A program made the translations under genes and the position numbers. This document shows, piece after piece, positions 1-7,701 of a stretch of DNA of 9,145 bases. Origin of the DNA: an uncultured Phascolarctobacterium sp. (lineage in GTDB: Bacteria; Bacillota; Negativicutes; Acidaminococcales; Acidaminococcaceae); assembly GCA_949287345.1 (NCBI GenBank), contig CASEGD010000101.1, forward strand, positions 1 through 9,145, written 5' to 3'. Below the pieces are notes generated by a model. The model was not told where the DNA came from and did not search any database. It was given only the letters and a program-made list of their open reading frames with translations. Numbering within the stretch: the stretch's first letter is position 1; every line of letters begins with the position of its first letter.

Positions 1-26
1 TTTGCGAACTGGTGGATGGTGAATAA
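1..26 (+). CDS. C-terminal tail of an upstream gene, possibly gmhA
   Basis: Only the end of this gene is in the window. In frame 3 the bases read C-E-L-V-D-G-E and stop at a TAA (24-26) whose last base is the first base of the hldE ATG. A one-base TAATG overlap is typical of coupled operon genes. The tail resembles the last helix of sedoheptulose-7-phosphate isomerases (GmhA), which from memory often ends in a Cys-Glu-Leu-Val type stretch, and GmhA would supply the first step of this pathway. Seven residues cannot prove the family. Frame 1 is also open through this stretch and frame 2 stops at 20-22, so another upstream gene remains possible. Confidence 0.35.
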
Positions 27-1507
27 TGTCACAGTTAAGCTGCACCAATTTTTTAGCAGAAAAAATACAACAACTTAAAATTGCCGTTATCGGCGATGTA
101 ATGCTGGACCGCTATTTTTACGGCGAGGTTAAGCGTATTTCGCCGGAAGCGCCGGTGCCTGTCAACAAGGTAACGCGCATTACTTCCGTGCTGGGCGGCG
201 CGGCCAACGTGGCTGCAAACCTGGCGCACCTGGATTGCAAGGTCTACGTCGGCGGTGTGACGGGCGACGATGAAAACCGCCGTTTGCTTGAGAAGATGAT
301 GGCGGAAGCCGGTATTGATTACAGCGGCCTGATTAAATCGGACAAGCGCGCTACCATTACCAAAATGCGTATTTTGGGCGCCAAGCAGCAAATGCTGCGC
401 CTTGATTTTGAAGAAGTCGGCGATATGTCCGAGAACGAAACGGAGCGCCTCAGCGCATGGCTGCTGAGCCTCATTGACAGCGGGTTGGACGGCATTGCCA
501 TTTCGGACTATGCCAAGGGTGTCTGCTCGCATAATTTTCTTCAATGGGTTATCGCCACGGCGGAACAGCACAACATACCGGTGCTGGTCGACCCGAAGGG
601 CGCTGACTGGACGAAGTACAGCGGCTGCACTTTTATTACCCCTAATTTAAAGGAAATGTGCGAAGCGGCGCACGAAACAGTACCCAACGAGGATGAACTG
701 GTGCTGCGCCTTGCGCGCGACGCTGCCAAAACCTACAATATTAAAAACGTAGTCGTTACCCGCAGCGAAAAGGGAATGACGCTGGCAGGTCAGAACGGGC
801 TTGTCATTAACGCACCCGCAACGGCGCTGGACGTTTTTGATGTATCCGGCGCGGGCGACACTGTTGCCGCAACTTTGCTGGCCGGTGCAGCAGGCGGGCT
901 TGATTTAAGCGACGCCGTGTACATGGCTAACCGTGCGGCAGGCATTGTTGTCGGCAAGGTCGGCACTTACCCGGTACATCGTGATGAACTTTTAAAAGAC
1001 CTGCTTGCCGAGCAGCGCAAGGAGGGCTACGGCTACCGTACTTTAAGCTGGCAGGAAATTGAATCGCTTGCCAACACCTGGCGCGCCTGCGGCGAAAAAA
1101 TCGTTTTCACCAACGGCTGCTTTGATATCCTGCATGTGGGGCATGTGTCTTATTTGGAGCAGGCGGCGCGTTTGGGCAAGCATTTAATTGTCGGGCTCAA
1201 CACGGACGCATCCGTTAAGCGTTTAAAGGGCGCAACCCGCCCGCTGAACCACGAGCTTGACCGCGCGCGCGTTTTATCCGCGTTAGCGTGTGTTGACGCT
1301 GTTGTGTTGTTTGGCGAGGATACACCGACAGAACTGATTAAAAAAATCCGCCCCGACATTTTGGTCAAGGGCGGCGATTATAAACCCGAAGAAGTTGCCG
1401 GGCGCGAATACGCCGGCGAAGTACAGATTATTAAATTCGAGGACGGCTATTCCACAACCGGCCTTTTGGAAAAAGTGGCACAGCTTGTGAAGGAGGGCAA
1501 ATTATGA
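26..1507 (+). CDS. hldE: Bifunctional heptose-7-phosphate kinase / heptose-1-phosphate adenylyltransferase HldE
   Basis: This cytoplasmic enzyme performs two steps of ADP-heptose synthesis. It phosphorylates D-glycero-D-manno-heptose 7-phosphate at C1 and later transfers AMP from ATP to heptose 1-phosphate. The 493 residues contain both domains. Residues 1 to about 325 are a PfkB/ribokinase-type kinase with the sugar-binding GGAANVAAN (57-65) and the DVSGAGDT anion-hole motif (272-279), where D278 is the expected catalytic base. Residues of about 340-493 are a nucleotidyltransferase with FTNGCFDILHVGH (361-373, HxGH at 370-373), the NTDASVKRLKG segment (392-402) and the YSTTGLLEK end. The length is close to the E. 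coli enzyme (477). The ATG overlaps the preceding stop by one base. The 3' end overlaps hldD by four bases (ATGA, 1504-1507). No key motif is missing. Confidence 0.97.
   Translation: MSQLSCTNFLAEKIQQLKIAVIGDVMLDRYFYGEVKRISPEAPVPVNKVTRITSVLGGAANVAANLAHLDCKVYVGGVTGDDENRRLLEKMMAEAGIDYSGLIKSDKRATITKMRILGAKQQMLRLDFEEVGDMSENETERLSAWLLSLIDSGLDGIAISDYAKGVCSHNFLQWVIATAEQHNIPVLVDPKGADWTKYSGCTFITPNLKEMCEAAHETVPNEDELVLRLARDAAKTYNIKNVVVTRSEKGMTLAGQNGLVINAPATALDVFDVSGAGDTVAATLLAGAAGGLDLSDAVYMANRAAGIVVGKVGTYPVHRDELLKDLLAEQRKEGYGYRTLSWQEIESLANTWRACGEKIVFTNGCFDILHVGHVSYLEQAARLGKHLIVGLNTDASVKRLKGATRPLNHELDRARVLSALACVDAVVLFGEDTPTELIKKIRPDILVKGGDYKPEEVAGREYAGEVQIIKFEDGYSTTGLLEKVAQLVKEGKL
1490..1497 (+). promoter_or_regulatory. 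Strong ribosome binding site for hldD
   Basis: AAGGAGGG lies inside the last codons of hldE, six bases before the hldD ATG at 1504. It is a near-perfect anti-16S match and fixes the hldD start even though the two genes overlap by ATGA. Confidence 0.85.
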
Positions 1508-2478
1508 TTATTGTAACCGGCGGTGCCGGATTTATCGGCAGCAACATTGTTAAAGGGCTTAATGAACGCGGCCGCGACGATATTTTGGTGGTCGATAACC
1601 TTACCAACATGGTAAAATTCAAAAACATTCAGGGCTTAAAGGTTATGGATTACATGGACAAGATTGATTTTGCCGAGGCGCTGAAAGCAGGCAAATTTGC
1701 CCATGAAAAAATTGACGTTATTTTCCACGAGGGCGCATGCAGCGATACGATGGAATACAACGGCAAGTACATGATGCAGAACAACTTTGAATACACCAAA
1801 AACCTGATGCATTTTGCCATGGACAGAAAAATCCAGATGATTTACGCTTCGTCTGCTTCCACCTACGGCAGCGGCGCGCACGGCTTCAGCGAAAAGCCGG
1901 AATGCGAGGAAGCGCTGAACGTTTATGCGTTTTCCAAACTGTTTTTTGATAACTATGCCCGCCGTTATTTTGACAAAATGGACAGCCAGCTGGTTGGCCT
2001 GCGTTATTTTAATGTTTACGGACCGCAGGAGAACCACAAGGGCAAAATGGCTTCCATGGTCTTCCAGATGTACAACCAGTGGAAGGCCGAGGGCAAGGTT
2101 AAACTGTTTGAAGGCATCGACGGCTACGGCAACGGCGAGCAGACCCGCGACTTTATCTACGTTAAGGACGTTGTTAAGGTTAACTTTTTCTTCTGGGACC
2201 ACCCGGAACTGCGCGGCGTTTACAACTGCGGCACCGGCCATGCGCACACCTTCAACACGCTGGCTAAGGGCGTGCTGAAACATTTCGGCAGCGGCACTCT
2301 GGAATACATTCCGTTCCCGGATGTTCTGCGCGGCAAATACCAGAGCTATACGCAGGCTGACCCGACCAAGCTTCTGGCAGCGGGTTACGACGGCGGCTTT
2401 ACCGATATCGAGGATGCAGTAGCTGAATACTGCGCACTGTTGGACAAGACCGGCGGGTACTACACCTATGAAGCTTAA
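1504..2478 (+). CDS. hldD: ADP-L-glycero-D-manno-heptose 6-epimerase HldD
   Basis: The enzyme inverts C6 of ADP-D-glycero-D-manno-heptose to give ADP-L-glycero-D-manno-heptose, the donor for LPS core heptosylation. It is a 324-residue extended short-chain dehydrogenase/reductase. The nucleotide-binding GGAGFIG is at residues 6-12, followed by VVDNL at 29-33. The active-site strand YASSASTYG is at 114-122 and the Y-x3-K pair is Y141/K145. K179 in NHKGKMAS matches K178 of the E. coli enzyme, which with Y140 (here Y141) is reported to act as an acid/base pair. RYFNVYGP (167-174) and EYIPFPD (267-273) are family signatures. It is 14 residues longer than E. coli HldD (310), mostly through a loop near 204-214 and the C-terminus. 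It has its own strong ribosome binding site, and its last 11 bases overlap gmhB. Confidence 0.97.
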   Translation: MIIVTGGAGFIGSNIVKGLNERGRDDILVVDNLTNMVKFKNIQGLKVMDYMDKIDFAEALKAGKFAHEKIDVIFHEGACSDTMEYNGKYMMQNNFEYTKNLMHFAMDRKIQMIYASSASTYGSGAHGFSEKPECEEALNVYAFSKLFFDNYARRYFDKMDSQLVGLRYFNVYGPQENHKGKMASMVFQMYNQWKAEGKVKLFEGIDGYGNGEQTRDFIYVKDVVKVNFFFWDHPELRGVYNCGTGHAHTFNTLAKGVLKHFGSGTLEYIPFPDVLRGKYQSYTQADPTKLLAAGYDGGFTDIEDAVAEYCALLDKTGGYYTYEA

Positions 2479-2968
2479 GGCTGCGTTTTTCGACCGCGAC
2501 GGCGTGCTGAACGTCGATAAGTCGTACTTATATAAAATTGAAGATTTGGAATGGATTGACGGCGCAAAAGAAGCGCTGGCCTATCTTACCAAAAAGGGTT
2601 ACACAGTTTTTGTAGTTACTAACCAAAGCGGCATTGCCCGCGGCTATTACACTGTGGACGACATGAACAAGCTGCATGAATTTATGGCGCAGCAGGTGGC
2701 TGCGGCAGGCGGTAAAATCGAAAAATTTTACTACTGCCCGCATCTGCCGGAAGGCAAAATTGCTGAATACGCCGTTGAATGCGATTGCCGCAAACCCAAG
2801 CCGGGGCTGATTCTGCGCGCGTTTAAAGAATATGACATCGACAAGGACGCCGCCTTTTTAATCGGTGACAAGCCGCGCGATGTGGAATCCGCGGAAGCGG
2901 CAGGCATTAAAGGATACCTGTTCAGCGGCGGCAATTTACTAAACTTTGTTAAAGAGATAGTTGGCTGA
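2468..2968 (+). CDS. gmhB: D-glycero-D-manno-heptose 1,7-bisphosphate 7-phosphatase GmhB
   Basis: This HAD-superfamily phosphatase removes the C7 phosphate of heptose 1,7-bisphosphate, between the kinase and adenylyltransferase steps of HldE. The 166-residue protein carries the DxD nucleophile motif FDRDGVLN (8-15; D9 and D11), TNQSG (51-55), the RKPKPG loop with K111 (108-113) and IGDKPRDVESA (132-142; D134 and D138). A structural zinc site is visible as C90-x-H92 with C105-x-C107, the usual GmhB arrangement. The ATG at 2468 lies inside the end of hldD in another frame. Upstream there is only a weak purine-rich stretch, so translation probably depends on ribosomes finishing hldD. The stop overlaps the next start by one base (TGATG). 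Related histidinol phosphatases share the fold, but the context decides for GmhB. Confidence 0.94.
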   Translation: MKLKAAFFDRDGVLNVDKSYLYKIEDLEWIDGAKEALAYLTKKGYTVFVVTNQSGIARGYYTVDDMNKLHEFMAQQVAAAGGKIEKFYYCPHLPEGKIAEYAVECDCRKPKPGLILRAFKEYDIDKDAAFLIGDKPRDVESAEAAGIKGYLFSGGNLLNFVKEIVG

Positions 2969-4002
2969 TGGAATATAAAAATATTTTACTTATTAAAATG
3001 AGCTCGCTGGGCGATATCCTGCACTCGCTGCCGTTTGCGGCGGCTTTGCGCGGGCGGTTTCCCCATGCCAAAATAACGTGGCTGGTGCACCCTCAGTTTG
3101 CCGGCTTTTTGCCGGACCCGCCCGTTATCGACGAGGTCATTTATTTTGATAAGGTAAAATTTAATAAAATGGGCTTGTGCGATAAGCTGCATTATTTTAA
3201 GGAAATGCGCAGGCTTTTGCACAGCAAACATTTTGACTTGGTCATTGACTTGCAGGGGCTGTTTAAAAGTGCGGTGCTGGCTGCCATCAGCGGCTGTGAT
3301 AACCGTATTGGCTACTGCGAAATGCGCGAGGGCAGTAAATTCATCAGCCGCCCCATTACCGGCGCACATAAAGCTGACCATGTTATCGAGCGTTATCTCG
3401 ACGTTGCCCGTTATCTGGGCGCGGAAGTTGACGGAATAGAGTTCCCGCTGCCGGATTTGACGAAGGAAAGCAAAGCCGTAGCGGAAAAATTACAAAATAA
3501 AGGCCTTAAGGGCGACTATGTTGTTATGGTGCCGGGCGCACGCTGGGAAACCAAGGTGTGGCCGCCGGAAAATTACGCTAAGCTTGCGGAAATGCTTATT
3601 GCCGGTGGTACAAGCGTTGTGCTGGCGGGCGGACCGGACGACGCGCCTAAGGGCGAAGCGATTGCGGAAAAGTGTAAATCCGCTAAGCTTATCAATTTAA
3701 TCGGGCAGACTTCGCTGCGCGAGCTTGCGGCGCTGATTAAGGGTAGCAGCTTTTACATCAGCGGCGATACCGGGCCTCTGCACTTTGCGGCGGCGCTTAA
3801 AAAACCGCTTATCGCCATGTATGGCCCGACCAAGGCCGACCGCACCGGCCCTTACGGCAGCGATAACAGCACGGTTATTATCAGCCCGGCCAAATGCGCA
3901 GGCTGCCTTAAAAAGCATTGCAGCGACTGGCACTGCATGTACGATATTACGCCCGAGATGGTGTTTGCAACTTATAGCAAAAAGCGTGGGGAGATGAATT
4001 AA
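2968..4002 (+). CDS. GT9 heptosyltransferase, WaaC-like (heptosyltransferase I type)
   Basis: Predicted to transfer L-glycero-D-manno-heptose from the ADP-sugar made by the upstream genes to Kdo on lipid A, at the cytoplasmic face of the inner membrane. The 344-residue protein has the GT-B layout of family 9. The N-terminal KMSSLGDILHSLP (10-22) includes D16, which aligns with the catalytic Asp13 of WaaC. FDLVIDLQG (89-97) closes the N-terminal domain. The C-terminal donor site has VPGARWETKVWP (188-199), AGGPDD (220-225) and SGDTGPLHFAAA (265-276). Near the end is a cysteine group C310-x2-C313-x4-C318-x4-C323. The SSLGD-LHSLP signature is closer to WaaC than to WaaF, but the exact acceptor cannot be read from sequence. 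The start overlaps the gmhB stop by one base, and its own stop directly abuts the next ATG. Confidence 0.88.
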   Translation: MEYKNILLIKMSSLGDILHSLPFAAALRGRFPHAKITWLVHPQFAGFLPDPPVIDEVIYFDKVKFNKMGLCDKLHYFKEMRRLLHSKHFDLVIDLQGLFKSAVLAAISGCDNRIGYCEMREGSKFISRPITGAHKADHVIERYLDVARYLGAEVDGIEFPLPDLTKESKAVAEKLQNKGLKGDYVVMVPGARWETKVWPPENYAKLAEMLIAGGTSVVLAGGPDDAPKGEAIAEKCKSAKLINLIGQTSLRELAALIKGSSFYISGDTGPLHFAAALKKPLIAMYGPTKADRTGPYGSDNSTVIISPAKCAGCLKKHCSDWHCMYDITPEMVFATYSKKRGEMN

Positions 4003-4959
4003 ATGGTTGAACTGAACGGAAAAAAAATACTGGTTACCTTTTTAATGCATCTGGGCGACCTGACGCTGACGACGCCGTTTATCCACGCCCTGCGCAAAGC
4101 CGCGCCCGACAGCCATATCACCATGCTGGTGGATGATCTGGCACTTATCGCCTGCGCGCGCCAGTTAAGCAAGCATAATTTTGACGTGCTGATAAACCTG
4201 CACCCCAACGAGCGCTGCTCCTTTATCGACGCGGTGACAAGCGTTAAGCTGCGCACCGGCACGACGCACAGCATTTTTAAATGGCGTTGGGATGTGTTTA
4301 CGCCGCTGGACCGCAGCATGCACGCGGCGGATATGTATCTGGACGTGCTGACGCAGCTGGGGGTTAAAAATCTTACGCATAACGGGCTGGAGATTTTCCC
4401 CGGCGAGCGCCATATCGAAGAAGCCAATACTTTTTGGAAAGAGCACGGCGTAACGCCGGAGGACAAGCTGATTGGCTTTAACATCGGCAGCGCGGTGGTT
4501 ACCAAACGCTGGGCGCCGGAGCGTTTTGCCGAGGTGGCCGACCATTTTGCAGACAGCGGCTACAAGGTTGTGTACTTTGGCGGCGCTATGGACGAAGAAA
4601 TGGTGCAGGACGCCGTCAGCCACATGAAAACAACGCCGGTTATTGCAACGGGCGCGTTTGGTATTGGTGGCCTTGCCGCAGCCATGCGCAGGTGCAGCCT
4701 GATTATCACTAACGACAGTGGACCGATGCACGTCGCCATCAGCCAGAAGGTGCCTATTGTGGCAATGTACGGGCCCAGCAATCCCAAACTGTACGGGCCT
4801 TACACCAAAGACGCCGTTATCGTAACCGCACAGCCGCCGTGTCAGGGCTGCGCAGGCGGCATGAAACACAAATGCAGCGACATGCAGTGCATGACACGCC
4901 TAACCGTTGCGCAGGTCATCACCGCGGCGGAAGAAATGTTGGATAAACATAGTAAATAA
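4003..4959 (+). CDS. GT9 glycosyltransferase, WaaF-like (heptosyltransferase II type), shortened N-domain
   Basis: Probably adds the second or a further heptose to the inner core. The 318 residues include LMHLGDLTLTTPF (14-26, catalytic-type D19), FDVLINLHPNER (60-71), FNIGSAVVTKRWAPERF (159-175), YFGGAMDEE (191-199), ITNDSGPMHVA (235-245) and VAMYGPS (253-259). A cysteine group, C280-x2-C283-x7-C291-x4-C296, mirrors the one in the upstream GT9. Oddity: only 17 residues separate the LV of MLVDD (V43) from the FD of HNFD (F60), against about 50 in the neighbouring GT9. The strand that usually reads as IDEVI plus the following loop is absent. The frame is intact, so this is a deletion or subfamily trait and not a frameshift. 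Whether the enzyme is active is open. There is no gap to the upstream gene; GGGGAGA at about 3988-3994 serves as ribosome binding site. Confidence 0.85.
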   Translation: MVELNGKKILVTFLMHLGDLTLTTPFIHALRKAAPDSHITMLVDDLALIACARQLSKHNFDVLINLHPNERCSFIDAVTSVKLRTGTTHSIFKWRWDVFTPLDRSMHAADMYLDVLTQLGVKNLTHNGLEIFPGERHIEEANTFWKEHGVTPEDKLIGFNIGSAVVTKRWAPERFAEVADHFADSGYKVVYFGGAMDEEMVQDAVSHMKTTPVIATGAFGIGGLAAAMRRCSLIITNDSGPMHVAISQKVPIVAMYGPSNPKLYGPYTKDAVIVTAQPPCQGCAGGMKHKCSDMQCMTRLTVAQVITAAEEMLDKHSK

Positions 4960-4971
4960 TCGAGGATAAAA

Positions 4972-6900
4972 ATGCAGAGATTTCAAATCTTTTGGCATAA
5001 TTTACAGCAAGACTTAAAAATATTTTTATACTTCATAATCCTGTTCAGCGTGTTCAGGCTGGCTTTTCTGGGTATTTTCCATACCTATCTTGCCTCCTGC
5101 CCCTGGCAGGATATTTTTCTGTGCCTGTGGTATGGCTTCCGCTTAAGCCTTAAAACGGCGGGCATGATTGCGCTTATCGGCTTTGCATTTACAACGCTGC
5201 CGCAGCTTGCGCTGATAAAATGGCCGTCGGAGCTGGTTCGTAAAGTATGGGGCGCAGCGGCGGTTGCAGTTTTTACCATAGCCTTTTTTGCGCGTATACC
5301 GTATTTTGAAATTTTCAATTCCGGTTTTAACATTATGCTGATTAACGGCGCGCATGACGATTGGGGCGCGATTGTAGATACCGCCGTCAACGAATACGGC
5401 CTTTTATGGCGCTTGCCTCTGGCGCTGCTTGCGGCAGGCATATTGACATGGCTGTTGTTTAAGCTGCTGAAAATAAAAACGCGCCCGGCACAGATAGCAG
5501 GACGCAAAAAACTTTGGTTTGCAGTTGCAAGGGTAGTAATTGTACTGCCAATATTTTTTGTGTTTGTGCGTTTCGGGGGGGCATTTGACTTTGCCCATTC
5601 CATTAACTGGGAAAGTGCCGAGCGTTTAAAATCGGCTTTTCTAAACGAGAATATTCTTGATGACGGGCAGGCTTTTTACCGCGTTTATCAAATTTATAAA
5701 GAACAGAAAAAATTAACCAATGTTAATATCTCACCGGAAGAAATCCGCAAAGATATCGCCGTATTGGGCGGCAATCCGCAGGCGGCGACGATTGAGGAAG
5801 CCTTTAAACGGCAGGGAACTGTGCCCAAACTTGCCAAACAGCCGGATAATGTTATTGTAATTTTGGGTGAAAGTTATGCCCTGTGGCCGATGCTGCCCAA
5901 ATATCAGGCAATGGGGCTGACAGATGAAGCGCTGCGCATGGCTAACAGCGACAACAGTTGCCAAACGTCACTGATGCTGGCACACGGAACCGGCACAATG
6001 CCTGCGGTTAACGGTTTTGTAACCGGCCTTGCCGAAGCAGGTTTAACCGAAGAAACCGTGCCGGAGAGCTATAAAACCAAGTACGGCACCGGCATTGGGC
6101 AGATTATGAAAGATGCCGGTTATACAACGGTGTTCTGGTACGGCGGCATGCCTTCGTGGCGCAATATTAAAGATTATGTTTTAGCGCAAAACTTTGACGA
6201 ATGTTATTGTGCGAGCGATTTTAATTACGAAGGCGGCAATGCCTGGGGTTGCCCGGATAAAACGCTGTTCAGCAGGGTGTATGAGTATATCGACAGCCAT
6301 CCGAATCAAAAGACATTCCACATTATTTTAACAACCAGCAATCATCCGCCGTATACTATTGACGTTGCTGCGGAAGGGTTTGATAAAAATAAAGTGCTGC
6401 AAAATCTGCCGGATGATATCAGCAGCGACAGTGAAACAATTAACGAGCTGGGTCACATCTGGTATGCCGATATGGCGATGGGCCGCTTTGTGCGTCAAAC
6501 TGAAAAATTAAAGCCGGATACCCTGTTTGTGGTAACCGGCGACCACGCAGAACGCTTTACCTTCAGTAAGGATGTTAACGATAAGACGCTTTCTGCAATT
6601 CCCTGCATAATTTACGGGCAGGGCGTACAAAAAGATTGGCTGCCTGCAAATGCAACAGGCTGTGCCATGCAGATAATGCCAACGCTGGCAGAAATTGTTG
6701 GCAAACCTGATATGCAGTACAGCAGCATTTTGCCAGACCTGTTTACTAATGACAAAGCTGTCTTTAACCACCGCTTCTACGCATGGGACGATAAAATCTT
6801 CGACCTTAACTCCAAAACGCCTGATAATATCAAATACCGCGCCGACGCAGCAAAGAAAATAACGGCGTGGAGAGTGGTAAGGAGTAATAAGATTGAGTAA
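4972..6900 (+). CDS. LTA synthase / sulfatase-superfamily membrane phospho-group transferase
   Basis: A 642-residue inner-membrane protein with a catalytic domain expected outside the cytoplasmic membrane. Five hydrophobic segments fit membrane spans near residues 16-38, 62-82, 93-115, 144-166 and 182-203, as in LtaS-type enzymes. The sulfatase-fold domain (about 290-600) has NVIVILGES (293-301; metal-ligand E300), GTGTMPAVNG (339-348; T342 or T340 as likely nucleophile), FWYGGMPSWRN (388-398), WGCPDKTLF (425-433), TSNHPPY (455-461) and VVTGDHAE (520-527; metal ligands D524/H525). Family members move phosphoglycerol or phosphoethanolamine from phospholipids to glycans. Its place at the end of a heptosyltransferase operon suggests an LPS-core or periplasmic-glycan acceptor, which is inference. 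GAGGA at 4962-4966 precedes the ATG. True LTA synthase activity cannot be claimed. Relation to OpgB, LtaS or Ept enzymes needs a tree. Confidence 0.83.
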   Translation: MQRFQIFWHNLQQDLKIFLYFIILFSVFRLAFLGIFHTYLASCPWQDIFLCLWYGFRLSLKTAGMIALIGFAFTTLPQLALIKWPSELVRKVWGAAAVAVFTIAFFARIPYFEIFNSGFNIMLINGAHDDWGAIVDTAVNEYGLLWRLPLALLAAGILTWLLFKLLKIKTRPAQIAGRKKLWFAVARVVIVLPIFFVFVRFGGAFDFAHSINWESAERLKSAFLNENILDDGQAFYRVYQIYKEQKKLTNVNISPEEIRKDIAVLGGNPQAATIEEAFKRQGTVPKLAKQPDNVIVILGESYALWPMLPKYQAMGLTDEALRMANSDNSCQTSLMLAHGTGTMPAVNGFVTGLAEAGLTEETVPESYKTKYGTGIGQIMKDAGYTTVFWYGGMPSWRNIKDYVLAQNFDECYCASDFNYEGGNAWGCPDKTLFSRVYEYIDSHPNQKTFHIILTTSNHPPYTIDVAAEGFDKNKVLQNLPDDISSDSETINELGHIWYADMAMGRFVRQTEKLKPDTLFVVTGDHAERFTFSKDVNDKTLSAIPCIIYGQGVQKDWLPANATGCAMQIMPTLAEIVGKPDMQYSSILPDLFTNDKAVFNHRFYAWDDKIFDLNSKTPDNIKYRADAAKKITAWRVVRSNKIE

Positions 6901-6904
6901 AATA

Positions 6905-6913
6905 TGGTATAAT
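6905..6913 (+). promoter_or_regulatory. Extended -10 promoter for the GT2 gene
   Basis: TGGTATAAT is a perfect TGn extended -10 plus TATAAT, just after the stop of the LTA-synthase-like gene. At 17-base spacing the -35 position (6885-6890, taataa) is a poor match, which extended -10 promoters tolerate. The predicted transcript would start near 6920, about 22 bases before the GTG start. This would let the GT2 gene be expressed apart from the heptose operon, although read-through is also likely because no terminator is seen between them. Confidence 0.6.
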
Positions 6914-6928
6914 TAACTAAAGTTGATT

Positions 6929-6936
6929 AAGAGGTG
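6929..6936 (+). promoter_or_regulatory. Ribosome binding site that sets the GT2 start
   Basis: AAGAGGTG lies six bases before GTG 6943. An alternative in-frame GTG at 6934-6936 is inside this site and has no good Shine-Dalgarno sequence at the right distance, so 6943 is preferred. Confidence 0.7.
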
Positions 6937-6942
6937 AGTTTT

Positions 6943-7701
6943 GTGTCTAAAGTTTCGGTATTGATTTTAGCAAGAAATGAAGAAAATAATATTAAGGATT
7001 GTATTGAAAGCTGTAATTTTGCCGATGAAGTAATAGTTATAGATGATAACAGCACGGACAAAACAAAAGAAATTGCCGAACAATTAGGCGCAAGGGTTAT
7101 AAACCGCAGTATGAACGGAGATTGGGGCGGCCAGCAGACTTTTGCCATTCAGCAGGCAAAGTATGAATGGATATTCTTTATAGATGCTGATGAGCGCTGT
7201 ACACCGGAACTTGGCAAAGAAATCCGCGAAACTGTTGAAAAAAATGAACACTATGCTTATTGGATTAAACGTAAAAATAAATTCCATCATAATAAGGCTA
7301 CACATGGGACTTTGCGTCCGGATTATGTTTGCCGTTTAATGCCGGCAAAAGGTTCTTATGTTGAAGGATTCGTGCATCCTGCTATTATAACGCCTTATGA
7401 AAACAAAAAATTAAAAGAATGTATGTATCATCATACTTATGAAACATGGGAACAACACATTAATAAAATAAATAAGTATACGACATTAGCAGCAGAAAAA
7501 TACAAAGAAGAAGGAAAAAACATTAACTTTTTTATAGATGTTGTTTTAAGACCGTTGTGGGCATTTTTTAAAGTCTATATAATTAATTTGGGCTTTTTAG
7601 ACGGTAAAATAGGGTGGGTATTTGCTGTTGCCCATTATTATTATACAACTATGAAATACGCTAAATTATATTATTTGTATAAATGCAAAGGTAAGTTATA
7701 A
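6943..7701 (+). CDS. GT2 glycosyltransferase, WaaE/KdtX type LPS core enzyme
   Basis: Predicted to add a hexose, often beta-1,4-glucose on heptose I in WaaE-type enzymes, to the LPS inner core. With the GTG start chosen here it has 252 residues. The GT-A fold starts at once with VSVLILARNEENNI (4-17), followed by VIDDNSTDKT (32-41), WGGQQTFAIQQAKYEWIFFIDADE (61-84; DxD-type D81/D83) and the acceptor region RPDYVCRLMP (125-134) with EGFVHP (141-146). A longer frame opens at GTG 6934, but that GTG is part of the AAGAGGTG ribosome binding site, six bases before 6943. The gene is far richer in AT than the operon before it, with many AAA, AAT and TTA codons, so it may have a different origin. Its stop (7699-7701) enters the terminator stem. 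The exact sugar transferred is unknown. Confidence 0.85.
   Translation: MSKVSVLILARNEENNIKDCIESCNFADEVIVIDDNSTDKTKEIAEQLGARVINRSMNGDWGGQQTFAIQQAKYEWIFFIDADERCTPELGKEIRETVEKNEHYAYWIKRKNKFHHNKATHGTLRPDYVCRLMPAKGSYVEGFVHPAIITPYENKKLKECMYHHTYETWEQHINKINKYTTLAAEKYKEEGKNINFFIDVVLRPLWAFFKVYIINLGFLDGKIGWVFAVAHYYYTTMKYAKLYYLYKCKGKL

Noticed and set aside
53..571. 172-codon reverse-strand open frame opposite the hldE kinase domain
   Set aside because: The forward frame carries all PfkB kinase motifs here; the reverse product has no recognisable features.
1636..2283. 215-codon reverse-strand open frame opposite hldD
   Set aside because: It mirrors the codon pattern of a well-conserved HldD gene, has no family motif, and lacks a ribosome binding site or promoter in context.
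4165..4869. 234-codon reverse-strand open frame opposite the waaF-like gene
   Set aside because: The opposite strand encodes clear GT9 motifs throughout. The reverse translation is rich in His, Arg and Ala and shows no domain, as expected for an antisense shadow.
6893..6898. TTGAGT as -35 element of the GT2 promoter
   Set aside because: It lies only nine bases from the TATAAT at 6908, far too close for a sigma-70 promoter.
6934..6942. GT2 start at GTG 6934, adding three residues
   Set aside because: This GTG belongs to the AAGAGGTG ribosome binding site, which is correctly spaced for GTG 6943; the extra residues are not part of the GT2 fold.
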